Shown: in pieces, positions 42,037 to 51,865 of the stretch
How positions within the stretch are numbered: the stretch's first letter is position 1
Layout: each line of letters opens with the position of its first letter
NCBI GenBank assembly: GCA_016292135.1
Contig: JAEFAZ010000001.1
Location: forward strand, 1 to 64,000
Length of the DNA stretch: 64,000 nt
Direction: 5' to 3'
DNA from: Saccharofermentans sp.
GTDB lineage: Bacteria > Bacillota > Clostridia > Saccharofermentanales > Saccharofermentanaceae
Notes under the pieces: generated by a model
Database searches by the model: none
What the model was told of the DNA's origin: nothing
What the model saw: the letters and a program-made list of their open reading frames with translations, nothing else
Made by a program: the position numbers and the translations under genes

Positions 42037-42765
42037 ATGAAACTGATCATAGTAAGACACGGGGATCCGGATTATGTTACGGATTCACTTACCGAGAAGG
42101 GCCGAAGGGAAGCGGAAGCATTAGCAAAAAGGGTTAAGAACTGGGACATGGCAGGCTGCTATGTGTCTCCCCTGGGAAGAGCCAGGGAGACGTGTGAGAT
42201 CTGTCTTAAGGATCTTGATATCGAAGCTACTGTCTTTGACTGGCTTCAGGAATTCTATTTCAGGATCTTGGATCCCGAGACCGGTGAATCCCGTATAGCT
42301 TGGGATTTCATGCCGAGATATTTCTGTCCGAACGATGAACTTCACGACAGGAACATCTGGCCTGATTCCGATGTGATGAGGACAGGACAGTTAAGGCAGC
42401 ATTTCGATGCAGTCACTAAGGAATTTGATATGTTCCTTTCCGGATTAGGATATGAGAGAATGGAAGGCGGAGTGTACAGGGTAAGGGAGCATAATGACGG
42501 AAATTATGTCTTTTTCTGTCACTTCGGACTTATGTCCGTCCTGACCGGATATCTGACAGGGATCGCAGCGCCTGCCCTCTGGCAGGGATTCTTCTGCGCT
42601 CCCACGGGCATTACGGTGATAGGAACAGAGGAAAGGGAACCGGGGTACGCAGCTTTCAGGGTTCAGTATTTCGGTGACGCAAGCCATCTTGCAGATGAAG
42701 GGGAACCTTTATCTGCATCCGGATATTTTACAGACATGTTTGATGACAGGAAGGGGGAATCTTAA
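42037..42765 (+). CDS. Histidine phosphatase (phosphoglycerate mutase-like) family protein
   Basis: 242 residues. The N-terminal RHG motif (IIVRHGDPDY, catalytic His8) and a later FCHFGLMS with the second His place it in histidine phosphatase clan 1. An SPLGRARETCE motif is typical of the phosphatase branch. The middle is longer than in most members. The substrate is unknown; its place between thyA and folA hints at nucleotide or folate phosphate chemistry. The stop overlaps the folA start (TAATG). Confidence 0.85.
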   Translation: MKLIIVRHGDPDYVTDSLTEKGRREAEALAKRVKNWDMAGCYVSPLGRARETCEICLKDLDIEATVFDWLQEFYFRILDPETGESRIAWDFMPRYFCPNDELHDRNIWPDSDVMRTGQLRQHFDAVTKEFDMFLSGLGYERMEGGVYRVREHNDGNYVFFCHFGLMSVLTGYLTGIAAPALWQGFFCAPTGITVIGTEEREPGYAAFRVQYFGDASHLADEGEPLSASGYFTDMFDDRKGES

Positions 42766-43265
42766 TGATCGCGATCGCAGCTGTAGACATGAACTGGGGG
42801 ATAGGATACGCAGGAGAACTTCTCGTATCGCTTCCTGAGGACCAGAAGGGTGTTTTCCGGAAATATACTTCCGGACACACCGTAGTATACGGAAGAAAGA
42901 CTCTCAAGACCTATAAAGATGAGAGGCTTCTTCCCAACAGGATAAATGTTATCCTGACTCACGATGAGACATTCGAAAAGGAAGGGGCAGTGATCTGTCA
43001 CAGTGTCGAAGAACTCGATGAGTATCTTGCGACGGTCAATGACGAGGTTTATGTGATCGGCGGCGAGTCTACATATAAGCTCCTTCTCGACAGGTGTGAC
43101 AAGGCTATAATAACTTACATCGAGTACGAATATATGGCAGATGCTTTTTTCCCGAATCTCGACGAGAGACTGGATTGGCGTCTGGAGTCCGAGGAGCCTG
43201 CGATAGAAAGTATTGCGGGCGTAACATTCTGTGTAAGACATTACGAAAGGATCAAGGGAGTCTGA
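42765..43265 (+). CDS. folA: Dihydrofolate reductase
   Basis: 166 residues; reduces DHF to THF with NADPH. The N-terminal MIAIAAVDMNWGIG, the acidic Asp26 in LPEDQKGVF, the TVVYGRKTL NADPH motif and the VYVIGGESTYKLLL P-loop motif are as in FolA. It lies at the end of thyA-phosphatase-folA with a one-base overlap. One base separates its stop from the next gene. Confidence 0.92.
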   Translation: MIAIAAVDMNWGIGYAGELLVSLPEDQKGVFRKYTSGHTVVYGRKTLKTYKDERLLPNRINVILTHDETFEKEGAVICHSVEELDEYLATVNDEVYVIGGESTYKLLLDRCDKAIITYIEYEYMADAFFPNLDERLDWRLESEEPAIESIAGVTFCVRHYERIKGV

Positions 43266-43266
43266 C

Positions 43267-44913
43267 ATGAAAAAGACAAAATTAGTAACGACAGCGATTA
43301 CTCTGGCTCTCGGATTATCGCTCATTCCCTGCAGTCCGGTAAGCGCTGCAGGCAAGGTCAAGCTCAGCGAGAAGAATTTCCCGGATAAGGGTTTCCGCAA
43401 ACGTGTTGCCGAAGTGTTTGATAAAAATGGGGATGGTTATCTTTCTTCAACCGAGATATCAAAAGTAAAAGATCTGTTTTGCTATTCGGATAGTAAGATA
43501 GCCGATATAACAGGTATCGAATATCTTACATCGCTTAATAAATTTTACATTGAATCAGATGTTCTGAAAAAAAATGATTTCAGCAAAAATAACACCATTA
43601 AGTTCCTTGCTGTCAGAGCGGATATCAGTTCGATCGATCTCAGCAAGAATACAAATCTTGAAGATCTCTGGATGGACGGTAAAAAGCTCCAATCTTTAGA
43701 TCTCAGCAAAAACACTAATCTCAAAGGACTCTTGTTGACCGCACAAGATGGATACTGTAAGGTTAAGTCTTTAAAGCTCCCGGAAGGATCAAAGCTTGAG
43801 TCCGTAGTGATCAGAAGTGACAAGCTTGAGTCGTTTGACGCAAGCAAACTGAACGGGCTCAAGATATTAGATATTTCAGGGCTATATGAAACTTTTAATA
43901 ATCTTGAGCTCGGGAGCAAAAAGACGCTTAAGGAACTTTCAGTGTATGGAGGTATCACGAGCCTTGATATCAGTAAGTGTCCTAATCTTGAAAAACTCGT
44001 TTTACAGACACATATGACATCGATCGATCTCAGTAAGAACAAGAAACTTAAGTATTTAGATATCTCCGGGATGAATACTGAAGAAATCGATATCAGTTCT
44101 AATCAGAAGTTAAGTGAAGTTGATATAAATTTCAATACCACAAAGATCTTTACGGTTTCATGCGGACAGAAATTCAATTCGAATTACAGGGGAGGTATCA
44201 AGGCTACTTACAGTTCGTCGGATAAGAACATATTTACCGCGAAAACACTTTCCAAACAAGAAGACGGGGATACCAGTTATGCTTGGGCTTTTGAAGCTAA
44301 GAAAACGGGAGAAGCCATACTGAAGAAGAGTTGGGAAGATGGTGATTCTGAAAATATCCGGGTAAAGGTCCTCTATAAGGATGTAACCAACAAGTCTGAT
44401 TTCTGGTATGAACCTACATATGCCCTTTCTGATGCAGGCATAGTAAAAGGCTACAATAACCAGACCGAGTTCAGACCTGCCAACGACTGTACAAGAGCTC
44501 AGATGGTAACATTCCTCTGGAGACTTGCAGGCAGTCCGTCTCCCAAAGCAAAGAAGACGGATTTCAAGGACGTCAACAGCAGCGATTATTTCTTTAAGGC
44601 TGTTATCTGGGCTGTAGAGCAGGGAATTACGACAGGTGTATCCAAGGACAAGTTTGATCCTCAGGGTGTATGTACCAGAGCACAGACGGTTACTTTCCTC
44701 TGGAGGATGGCCGGTAAGCCCGAATCCAAGACGACAACATGCAAGTTCGGTGACGTAAAGAGTTCTGACTACTTCTTTAAGGCAACCATCTGGGCGTCTG
44801 AGAAGAAGATAGTTGCAGGTTATTCTGACGGCACTTTCCAGCCCAAGGGCAAGTGCCTGAGACGTCAGATGGTAACGTTTTTGTATAAGTATTCAAAAAA
44901 TGCAGCAGGATAA
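43267..44913 (+). CDS. Secreted LRR protein with EF-hand and three SLH-like repeats
   Basis: 548 residues. GGGAG precedes the ATG. Signal peptide (about 1-27), an EF-hand-like loop (DKNGDGYLSSTEI, about 51-63), LRRs (about 78-290; repeated SIDLSKNTNLE and SLDLSKNTNLK), a Big2-like domain (about 290-368) and three SLH-like repeats (369-545). It is the same architecture as the protein at 221. About 250 bases of its SLH part are nearly identical to the next gene. Likely wall-anchored; the partner is unknown. It begins one base after folA but is probably a separate functional unit. Confidence 0.85.
   Translation: MKKTKLVTTAITLALGLSLIPCSPVSAAGKVKLSEKNFPDKGFRKRVAEVFDKNGDGYLSSTEISKVKDLFCYSDSKIADITGIEYLTSLNKFYIESDVLKKNDFSKNNTIKFLAVRADISSIDLSKNTNLEDLWMDGKKLQSLDLSKNTNLKGLLLTAQDGYCKVKSLKLPEGSKLESVVIRSDKLESFDASKLNGLKILDISGLYETFNNLELGSKKTLKELSVYGGITSLDISKCPNLEKLVLQTHMTSIDLSKNKKLKYLDISGMNTEEIDISSNQKLSEVDINFNTTKIFTVSCGQKFNSNYRGGIKATYSSSDKNIFTAKTLSKQEDGDTSYAWAFEAKKTGEAILKKSWEDGDSENIRVKVLYKDVTNKSDFWYEPTYALSDAGIVKGYNNQTEFRPANDCTRAQMVTFLWRLAGSPSPKAKKTDFKDVNSSDYFFKAVIWAVEQGITTGVSKDKFDPQGVCTRAQTVTFLWRMAGKPESKTTTCKFGDVKSSDYFFKATIWASEKKIVAGYSDGTFQPKGKCLRRQMVTFLYKYSKNAAG
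44478..44724 (+). repeat. Near-identical SLH segment, copy 1
   Basis: 247 bases matching 45696-45942 with only a few differences, all within the SLH-like coding part. A second short matching stretch follows near 44797-44876. The offset of 1218 bases equals the spacing of the two genes, pointing to tandem duplication with recent gene conversion. Confidence 0.8.
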
Positions 44914-44919
44914 AGAGAC

Positions 44920-46137
44920 ATGAAACAAATGAGTATTAAAAAGTTAGGATCCATTATAGCCATGGGCGTTCTTATGATCGCAGCTCCCCTGCTGTTGTCC
45001 GCTAATGTAGGTGCTGCATCTGGAGTTGCCATTAATGATAAAAACTTCCCTGATAAGCAATTCCAGAAATATATCAAAGAAAATTATGATAAGAATAAAG
45101 ACGGTTCTCTTTCTGCTTCGGAGATCAACGATGTTAAGGAGATCGCCCCCGGTACTGTCGAGATAGCTGACTTCACGGGTCTCAAATTCTTTCCCAAGCT
45201 CGAAGTCTTTATCTCTTACTATGACGGCGTTTCCGAGATCGATGTAAGTCACAATCCGGAACTTAAGGATCTGAGAGTTACCAGCCGTCTTTTGGACAGT
45301 ATCGATGTCAGCTGCAATCCTAAATTAACAAAGTTTACGGTCAACTATATGAGGATCAGCGATATTACTGTCCTTCCGGGTCTTGATCTGAAGGCACAGG
45401 CTGATTATCAGACGATTAAATCGGTCAGATCAACGAATGAAGATATCTTCGAAGCAAAAGACGATACCGACAGGGATTTCTTCGGCAGAGAATGCCATAT
45501 TGTCTGTCTCAAGACTAAGAAAGCAGGGAATGCCAAGATCGTCATTAAGGATATATACGGCGGCGAAGGCGAGGTTAATGTCAGAGTCATATATAAGGAT
45601 GTAAAGAACAGATCTGATTTCTGGTATGAACCGACATATTATCTTTCGGATAAGGATGTTGTAAAGGGCTATGACAAGCAGACTCTGTTCAAGCCTGCCA
45701 ACGACTGTACAAGAGCTCAGATGGTAACTTTCCTCTGGAGACTTGCAGGCAGTCCGTCTCCCAAAGCAAAGAAGACGGATTTCAAGGACGTCAACAGCAG
45801 CGATTATTTCTATAAGGCTGTTATCTGGGCGGTTGAGCAGGGAATTACGACAGGTGTATCCAAGGACAAGTTTGATCCTCAGGGTGTATGTACCAGAGCA
45901 CAGACGGTTACTTTCCTCTGGAGGATGGCCGGCAAGCCCGAACCTGCGTCTAAGAAATGTAAGTTCTCTGACGTTAAGAGCAAGGATTATTTCTATATAG
46001 CAACGATCTGGGCGTCTGAGAAGAAGATAGTTGCAGGTTATTCTGACGGCACTTTCCAGCCCAAGGGAAAATGCCTGAGACGTCAGATGGTAACCTTCCT
46101 TTACAAATACGATAAGAACGTTAACGGTAAAGGCTGA
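44920..46137 (+). CDS. Short secreted LRR protein with EF-hand and three SLH-like repeats
   Basis: 405 residues. A signal peptide (about 1-30), an EF-hand-like loop (DKNKDGSLSASEI, about 57-69), a reduced LRR region (about 84-150; EIDVSHNPELKD, SIDVSCNPKLTK), a Big2-like domain (about 150-226) and three SLH-like repeats (227-402). It is a shortened paralog of the protein upstream, 6 bases away. The SLH repeats carry conserved Cys residues (CTRAQ, CLRRQ, CKFSDV). Confidence 0.85.
   Translation: MKQMSIKKLGSIIAMGVLMIAAPLLLSANVGAASGVAINDKNFPDKQFQKYIKENYDKNKDGSLSASEINDVKEIAPGTVEIADFTGLKFFPKLEVFISYYDGVSEIDVSHNPELKDLRVTSRLLDSIDVSCNPKLTKFTVNYMRISDITVLPGLDLKAQADYQTIKSVRSTNEDIFEAKDDTDRDFFGRECHIVCLKTKKAGNAKIVIKDIYGGEGEVNVRVIYKDVKNRSDFWYEPTYYLSDKDVVKGYDKQTLFKPANDCTRAQMVTFLWRLAGSPSPKAKKTDFKDVNSSDYFYKAVIWAVEQGITTGVSKDKFDPQGVCTRAQTVTFLWRMAGKPEPASKKCKFSDVKSKDYFYIATIWASEKKIVAGYSDGTFQPKGKCLRRQMVTFLYKYDKNVNGKG
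45696..45942 (+). repeat. Near-identical SLH segment, copy 2
   Basis: The matching partner of 44478-44724, in the first and second SLH-like repeats of the downstream paralog. The surrounding LRR parts are much more divergent. Confidence 0.8.
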
Positions 46138-46159
46138 CAGTTATCGGTGTTTCCTATAG

Positions 46160-46186
46160 CTCCCCTCCTTTGAGGGGAGTTTTTTT
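46160..46186 (+). terminator. Intrinsic terminator after the LRR/SLH-like pair
   Basis: A perfect 8-bp stem (46160-46167 with 46172-46179, CTCCCCTC/GAGGGGAG), a 4-base loop and a T7 tract. Confidence 0.92.
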
Positions 46187-46312
46187 GTTCTGGTTCTTTA
46201 TTGGGACTTAAGTCTTAAGGTGAGGAGATCGATGAAATTTTCACTTCATATATCTGACCTTTATTGTTAAAATCTATTAAGTTAAGAATAATCTAATATG
46301 GAGGCAGATCGT

Positions 46313-47020
46313 ATGGGCGAAGTGAAGTATAAGCGTGTATTGCTCAAGGTGTCCGGTGAGGCCTTAGCCGGCGCATCGAAGGTTGGTATAGACAACGAAG
46401 TTATCAAGGAGATATCCACCAACATCAAGGCAGTTTCCGACCTCGGTGTTGAAGTTGCGATAGTAGTCGGAGGCGGAAACTTCTGGAGAGGACGTTCCTC
46501 TGAGAAGATGGACAGGGTCACGGCAGACCATATGGGTATGCTCGCAACGCTTATGAACGCACTGGCATTAAGCGATGCCCTGGAGCAGGTCGGATGTACG
46601 ACACGTGTCCTGTCAGCGATCGAAGTCCGCCAGATGTGTGAGCTCTATATAAGGAAGCGCGCCATCAGACATCTTGAGAAAGGCCGTATAGTTATCTTCG
46701 CATGCGGTACAGGCAATCCTTATTTCTCCACGGATACAGGTGCAGCCCTCCGCGCGACCGAGATCGGGGCGGATGTATTCCTTAAGGCAACTATGGTAGA
46801 CGGTGTCTATGACAAGGATCCGCATGTTTATCCTGATGCCGTAAGATATGAGACCGTCACCCATGACGAAGTCCTTAAGCTCAACCTCAAGGTAATGGAT
46901 GCTACCGCTGCGGCTCTCTGCAGGGATAACAATACCAAGATCCTTGTATTCTCGATGGAAGATCCCGGGAACATCGTAAGGATCGTCAAGGGAGAGAATC
47001 TTGGCACCCTTGTCGAGTAA
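46313..47020 (+). CDS. pyrH: UMP kinase
   Basis: 235 residues; converts UMP to UDP, the bacterial hexameric amino-acid-kinase type. [12 protein letters not shown] near the N-terminus, [10 protein letters not shown], and TDTGAALRA with the acidic site are characteristic. The ATG at 46313 follows GGAGGC; an ATG at 46298 overlaps that site. A possible promoter TTCATA-17-TAAAAT lies at 46245-46273. It opens the conserved pyrH-frr-uppS-cdsA-dxr-rseP-ispG-polC-priA series. Confidence 0.96.
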   Translation: MGEVKYKRVLLKVSGEALAGASKVGIDNEVIKEISTNIKAVSDLGVEVAIVVGGGNFWRGRSSEKMDRVTADHMGMLATLMNALALSDALEQVGCTTRVLSAIEVRQMCELYIRKRAIRHLEKGRIVIFACGTGNPYFSTDTGAALRATEIGADVFLKATMVDGVYDKDPHVYPDAVRYETVTHDEVLKLNLKVMDATAAALCRDNNTKILVFSMEDPGNIVRIVKGENLGTLVE

Positions 47021-47087
47021 AATGTCACAAAGGAATTGCAAGTTAGAGATATAATTTAAAGACACATATCGAAAGGAGAAGATGATC

Positions 47088-47660
47088 ATGGCAATGATAG
47101 AGATAACAAAAGCTGATTATGACAAAGTAGAAGACAAGATGAGGAAGTCCATCGACAATCTCATCGAGAACCTTAACGCGATCAGGGCAGGAAGAGCAAA
47201 TCCTCATGTCCTTGATAAGATCACGGTAGATTACTACGGATCACCGTCTCCTCTTAATGCCGTATGTAACATTCAGGTTCCCGAGGCCCGTATGATCACA
47301 CTGACCCCCTGGGATCCTTCGATGCTGAAGACGATCGAGCGTGCGATCCAGGCTTCCGACCTCGGTATCACGCCTTCCAATGACGGTAAGGTCATCAGGC
47401 TCCTCTTCCCGGTCCTCACTGAGGAACGCCGTAAGGACCTCGTAAAGCAGGTCAAGGTTTACGGGGAAGAAGCTAAGGTCGTTGTCAGGAATGTACGCCG
47501 TGATTACATCGATAAGATGCGTGCGGCCAACAAGAAGAAGGAACTTACCGATGATTCCCTCAAGGAATACGAGGAGAAGGTCCAGAAGATCACCGACAAG
47601 TTCATCGCCGAGGTAGATACTACCTGTGAGAAGAAGAACAAGGAACTGATGGAGATCTGA
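47088..47660 (+). CDS. frr: Ribosome recycling factor
   Basis: 190 residues; with EF-G it splits the ribosome after termination. The signature NAIRAGRANPHVLDKITVDY and the end of the protein (EYEEKVQKITDKFIAEVDTTCEKKNKELMEI) are canonical. The ATG at 47088 lies about 8 bases after AAGGAG; the ATG at 47082 is too close. The stop overlaps the uppS ATG. Confidence 0.95.
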   Translation: MAMIEITKADYDKVEDKMRKSIDNLIENLNAIRAGRANPHVLDKITVDYYGSPSPLNAVCNIQVPEARMITLTPWDPSMLKTIERAIQASDLGITPSNDGKVIRLLFPVLTEERRKDLVKQVKVYGEEAKVVVRNVRRDYIDKMRAANKKKELTDDSLKEYEEKVQKITDKFIAEVDTTCEKKNKELMEI

Positions 47661-48412
47661 TGGCAAAAGATAGTAAGGATAAGTTCTCTACAGAAGGGCT
47701 TAAGGTTCCCGAAAGCCTCGGTGTCATTATGGACGGCAACGGCAGATGGGCCAAGAAGAGGCTGCTGCCGAGATCCGCGGGACACCGTGCCGGCGCAGAG
47801 AACCTGAAAGAGCTTTGCCGTAACTGCGGAAGATACGGCGTTAAGTATCTGACCGTATATGCCTTCTCCACGGAGAACTGGTCAAGACCTCAGTCGGAAG
47901 TCGATCAGCTCATGAAGCTTTTCGTTGAGTTTTTCGAAAAATACGATCCCGAACTTGAAGAAGAGGGGATCCGGGTAAGGTTTACCGGCGATATCGATGC
48001 TCTTCCCGAGAATATCAGGAAAGTCTGCAGGGAAGGCGAAGAGAGGTCCGCAGGAAGACAGAAGATGCAGCTGATCGTTGCATTCAATTACGGCGGCAGA
48101 AGAGAGATCACCCAGGCAGCGCAAAGCCTTGCCAGGGATGTCGCCGAAGGGAAGATCTCCGTTGAGGATATTACGGAAGATTCGCTTTCTTCGAGAATGT
48201 ATCTTCCCGATGTTCCGGATCCGGACCTGATAATCAGGCCTTCGGGCGAGATGAGGATATCCAACTTCCTCTTGTGGGAGTGCGCATATTCCGAATTCTG
48301 GGTATCGGATACCCTGTGGCCGGACTTCGGATATGATGAACTGACGAGTGCGTTCAGGGATTATGCCAAACGTGACAGACGCTTTGGCGGATTAAGTAAA
48401 AAAGAAGGATGA
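47660..48412 (+). CDS. uppS: Isoprenyl transferase (undecaprenyl diphosphate synthase)
   Basis: 250 residues; adds IPP units to make the C55 lipid carrier for wall synthesis. GVIMDGNGRWAKKR contains the catalytic Asp, GHRAGAENL and YAFSTENWSRP are family motifs, and DLIIRPSGEMRISNFLLW is near the C-terminus. It starts on the last base of frr and is followed by cdsA. Confidence 0.96.
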   Translation: MAKDSKDKFSTEGLKVPESLGVIMDGNGRWAKKRLLPRSAGHRAGAENLKELCRNCGRYGVKYLTVYAFSTENWSRPQSEVDQLMKLFVEFFEKYDPELEEEGIRVRFTGDIDALPENIRKVCREGEERSAGRQKMQLIVAFNYGGRREITQAAQSLARDVAEGKISVEDITEDSLSSRMYLPDVPDPDLIIRPSGEMRISNFLLWECAYSEFWVSDTLWPDFGYDELTSAFRDYAKRDRRFGGLSKKEG

Positions 48413-48421
48413 GAGCAGGAA

Positions 48422-49324
48422 ATGAGACAGAGGGTAATAACAGGTTTTATATTTGCAATAGTTGTTGCAGGACTGTACTTTCCGTCTCTGTTCTTACCCG
48501 ACCTTATCCTGCTGTTCGCATTGCCCGTAGGCATCATAGCGACTTATGAACTCATAAAGGCATTTAAGGCCGGCGGCTTTAAGCCCTGTGTTCCCCTTAT
48601 CATAGCAGGCGAATCCATAGGTCTGGTCATCTATGTTGTTTCCCGCTTCCTTGCATTTGACCTGTCAAAGGTGCTGGCATTCTTCCTTTTGCTCATCCTG
48701 AGCTTCTGCCTGGCCTGCGTCATACTCGTGCCAGTCGTAAGACAGGATGAGTTCGCTGACGCTTCCGGTGAAAAGGGCGGAGTAGGCAATACCTTCGTTG
48801 ACGGTACCATTACGGCAGGCATCATCCTTTATATCGCATTCCCACTGTTCTGTCTCATAAGCTGCATCGGCTTCGCACAGAACGGCTGGTATTATATGCT
48901 GCTCGGTGTCGTCTCATCCTGGATGTCTGATGTGTTCGCTTATTTTGCAGGCGTAACTCTCGGCAAGCATAAGATCGTTCCCCATATCAGTCCCAAGAAA
49001 TCCTGGGAAGGCTGTATCGGCGGAGTCTTAGGATGTGCAGTTATCGTTTCAGTCTATTCTGATCTTGTTATTTACGGGCTTGATAAGCCTGATATCGGAA
49101 TCGTAGGATTTACCGTTCTTACGTTCATATTCGGTATGTTCCTTTCTGTCGTATCTCAGCTGGGCGACTGGCTCGCATCAGTCATCAAGAGACGCGTCGG
49201 CATCAAGGATTACGGTAATATCTTCCCCGGACACGGTGGAATGATGGACAGGTTCGACAGCACTTTCTTTACGATCCCTGTCGGCTGTCTTCTTGCATTA
49301 ACTATATCTGTTTTCTTCAGATAA
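48422..49324 (+). CDS. cdsA: Phosphatidate cytidylyltransferase
   Basis: 300-residue membrane enzyme making CDP-diacylglycerol from phosphatidate and CTP, the entry to phospholipids. About eight hydrophobic segments. The conserved region SWMSDVFAYFAGVTLGKHK and the C-terminal CDS signature (SQLGDWLASVIKRRVGIKDY, and FPGHGGMMDRFDS) are intact. It follows uppS by 9 bases. Confidence 0.95.
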   Translation: MRQRVITGFIFAIVVAGLYFPSLFLPDLILLFALPVGIIATYELIKAFKAGGFKPCVPLIIAGESIGLVIYVVSRFLAFDLSKVLAFFLLLILSFCLACVILVPVVRQDEFADASGEKGGVGNTFVDGTITAGIILYIAFPLFCLISCIGFAQNGWYYMLLGVVSSWMSDVFAYFAGVTLGKHKIVPHISPKKSWEGCIGGVLGCAVIVSVYSDLVIYGLDKPDIGIVGFTVLTFIFGMFLSVVSQLGDWLASVIKRRVGIKDYGNIFPGHGGMMDRFDSTFFTIPVGCLLALTISVFFR

Positions 49325-49342
49325 TCTATCGGATGGTGGCAT

Positions 49343-50524
49343 ATGAGAGTTTTATCGGTTTTGGGTTCTACCGGGTCGATCGGTGTTCAGACCTTGGAGG
49401 TCGTAAGACGTAATCCGGGTGATTTTAAGATCGCAGGATTGTCATGCGGCAGTGATATCGCCACTATTTTGGAACAGATAGAGGAGTTCTCTCCGGAACT
49501 CGTATCTGTTGCTTCCGAAAGCAAGGCCGCTGAACTCAGGGAACTTATCGCGTCCCGTCTTCCTTCGTTGAGGACCGAAGTTATCGGCGGTGAGCGTGCT
49601 GCAACTGAGGTTGCATGTCTTTCTTCCGCAGATACAGTGGTCGGAGCAATCGTGGGATTTGCGGGACTGGAACCCGTATACCATGCCATCAGGGAAGGCA
49701 AGGACATAGCTCTTGCCAACAAGGAGACACTGGTAGCAGGCGGAGATTTCATAATGAAGGAAGCTTGCTCCAGAGGCGTCGATATCCTTCCTGTCGACAG
49801 TGAGCATTGTGCCATCTGGCAGTGCCTCTGGGGAGAGAAGAGATCTAATCTCGACAGGATCCTCTTGACTGCATCCGGCGGACCTTTCCGCGGAAAGAAG
49901 AGGGAGGACCTCGAGAATGTAACACTTGAGATGGCTCTTAACCACCCTACATGGAAGATGGGAGGAAAGATAACCATCGATTCGGCTACAATGATGAACA
50001 AGGGACTGGAGGTCATCGAAGCTCATCATCTTTACGGGATCGATGTGTCAAAGATAGATGTTGTTGTCCATCCGCAGAGCGTTATCCATTCCATGGTAAG
50101 GATGAAGGACGGATCAGTTCTTGCCCAGATGGGCATGCCTTCGATGATATTGCCGATCATGGTGGCTCTCTATTACCCCGAGAGAGGCGACATGATCAAC
50201 GAGCCTTTCGATCCTTTCTGCGAGGGTGCAAGACATCTTACTTTCGAACCCTGCGACACCGAAGTCTTCGGCCTGTTAAAGCTTGCCTATGAAGTATCTT
50301 CGGAAGGAGGGATCCTGCCTGCGGTAATGAACGGCGCAAATGAAGCTGCCGTTGCTTCGTTCCTTGAGGGCGGGATAAGGTTTATCGACATCGAGACTGT
50401 TGTAAGGAACACGGTCGATGCCATGTCAAAAGATAATTGTGCTGCAAGTCTTGATTCCGTTACGGAGGCAGACAGGCGCTCACGTGAGATAGCGAATAAC
50501 AAGATAAGGGAGATATTAAATTGA
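49343..50524 (+). CDS. dxr: 1-deoxy-D-xylulose 5-phosphate reductoisomerase
   Basis: 393 residues; first committed MEP-pathway enzyme, forming MEP from DXP with NADPH. N-terminal GSTGSIGVQTLEV is the NADPH site; LPVDSEHCAIWQ carries metal ligands, and HPTWKMGGKITIDSATMMNK is characteristic. The stop overlaps the TTG start of rseP. IspG and IspH of the same pathway are also in the window. Confidence 0.97.
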   Translation: MRVLSVLGSTGSIGVQTLEVVRRNPGDFKIAGLSCGSDIATILEQIEEFSPELVSVASESKAAELRELIASRLPSLRTEVIGGERAATEVACLSSADTVVGAIVGFAGLEPVYHAIREGKDIALANKETLVAGGDFIMKEACSRGVDILPVDSEHCAIWQCLWGEKRSNLDRILLTASGGPFRGKKREDLENVTLEMALNHPTWKMGGKITIDSATMMNKGLEVIEAHHLYGIDVSKIDVVVHPQSVIHSMVRMKDGSVLAQMGMPSMILPIMVALYYPERGDMINEPFDPFCEGARHLTFEPCDTEVFGLLKLAYEVSSEGGILPAVMNGANEAAVASFLEGGIRFIDIETVVRNTVDAMSKDNCAASLDSVTEADRRSREIANNKIREILN

Positions 50525-51864
50525 GTGTTTGGACGATAATAGTTGTTATCCTGATGTTAGGGCTCCTCGTGACCATTCACGAGCTGGGCCATTACTGGAC
50601 AGCCATGCTTCTGAAGATTAAGGCTTTCGAGGTATCGATCTTTGTAGGACCTAAGCTTGTCAAATGGAAGAACAAGAAGGGCGTTGATTTCTCCATCAGA
50701 TGTATCCCTTTCGGGGCATATGTGCTCTTTACACAGCTGGATGAGAACGGCAACGTTGTTGAAAGCGATGATCCGCAGCTTCTCGTAAACCAGCCGCGTT
50801 TCAAGAGACTGATCGTGTCGCTCGCGGGACCTTTAATGAACGTGATCCTCGGCATCGTCATATTTGCGGTTATGAATATGGCCACCGGTTTTACGAGCCT
50901 TGATATAGCCAAAGCGCCTGAAGGATCCCAGCTCTATTCACATCAGTACACAGTCGGAGATACGATCACGGAGATCAACGGGCACAAGGTGTTTACCCAG
51001 CTCGATTATTACTACGAGAGCGAGATGGCGGTAAACCAGCTCCAGAATCTGACTTTGACATTGAAGTCCAAGGCAGACGGGAGCACTTATGACCTGACTC
51101 TGGTCCCCGAGGTCGGTGAGCGTCCCATGATCGGCGTTACGGCATATACTGCCTGCGACAACAAATACAAAGCATGGGAGATAGTCGCGGTCGATGAGAA
51201 CCAGAACGGCGGCAAGCCTGTCCTCAAAGCGGGAGATTATCTGGTATCAGTTGACGGGAAGGCGACATGCGACAAGGATTTCAATGATTTCCTTGCGACA
51301 CGCAACGAAGGCGATACGATGAAGCTCGAGTATATAAGGAACGGCGAGACTTATACCGCTGACTGCATAAAGACCATGATCAAGTATGCCAATCCGAGAG
51401 GTATCTATCTTATCGGATACCGTGTCGATTCCGTATCGAATTTCTTCCGTTCACTGGGTTATGCAGCCAAGATGCCGATCACTGTCGCCAATGTTTCCGT
51501 CAAATCCGTCAGGGATGTTTTTGTCGGCAAGGAGGAAGTCTACAACATGGTATCAGGACCCGTCGGGGTAACGACTGCCGTGTCCGATGTCGTGGATAAT
51601 GTGGATGAGACCATCGAACAGAAAGTGTATTCGGTATTCATGCTCTGCGGATATATATCCATCGGTCTGGCTTTTACAAATCTCCTTCCCATTCCGGGTT
51701 TGGACGGTGTCCAGATCGTGCTGATCATTGCGGAGATGATAATCGGAAGACATCTTTCAAAGAAGACGGAGAACATCATCAATGCGGTCGGATTCATAAT
51801 GCTGATAGCCCTTGTCCTGTTTGCCCTGGCATCGGATGTCATAAGGATTTTCCTCGGAGGATGA
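50521..51864 (+). CDS. rseP: RseP/RasP-type site-2 protease
   Basis: 447 residues. The start is TTG at 50521, overlapping the dxr stop, with GGGAGAT upstream. Zinc motif HELGH (about 19-23) in the first TM, a single PDZ-like domain (about 205-285) and the NLLPIPGLDG third-ligand motif near 385. This is the PDZ-containing branch (RasP/RseP) that cleaves membrane proteins such as anti-sigma factors and signal peptide remnants. The compact M50 at 18920 is a separate paralog without PDZ. Confidence 0.92.
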   Translation: MSVWTIIVVILMLGLLVTIHELGHYWTAMLLKIKAFEVSIFVGPKLVKWKNKKGVDFSIRCIPFGAYVLFTQLDENGNVVESDDPQLLVNQPRFKRLIVSLAGPLMNVILGIVIFAVMNMATGFTSLDIAKAPEGSQLYSHQYTVGDTITEINGHKVFTQLDYYYESEMAVNQLQNLTLTLKSKADGSTYDLTLVPEVGERPMIGVTAYTACDNKYKAWEIVAVDENQNGGKPVLKAGDYLVSVDGKATCDKDFNDFLATRNEGDTMKLEYIRNGETYTADCIKTMIKYANPRGIYLIGYRVDSVSNFFRSLGYAAKMPITVANVSVKSVRDVFVGKEEVYNMVSGPVGVTTAVSDVVDNVDETIEQKVYSVFMLCGYISIGLAFTNLLPIPGLDGVQIVLIIAEMIIGRHLSKKTENIINAVGFIMLIALVLFALASDVIRIFLGG

Positions 51865-51865
51865 T

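Noticed and set aside
43267..46137. Dockerin domains, from the EF-hand-like loops
   Set aside because: Each protein has only one calcium-type loop near the N-terminus, not the paired F-hand repeats of dockerins.
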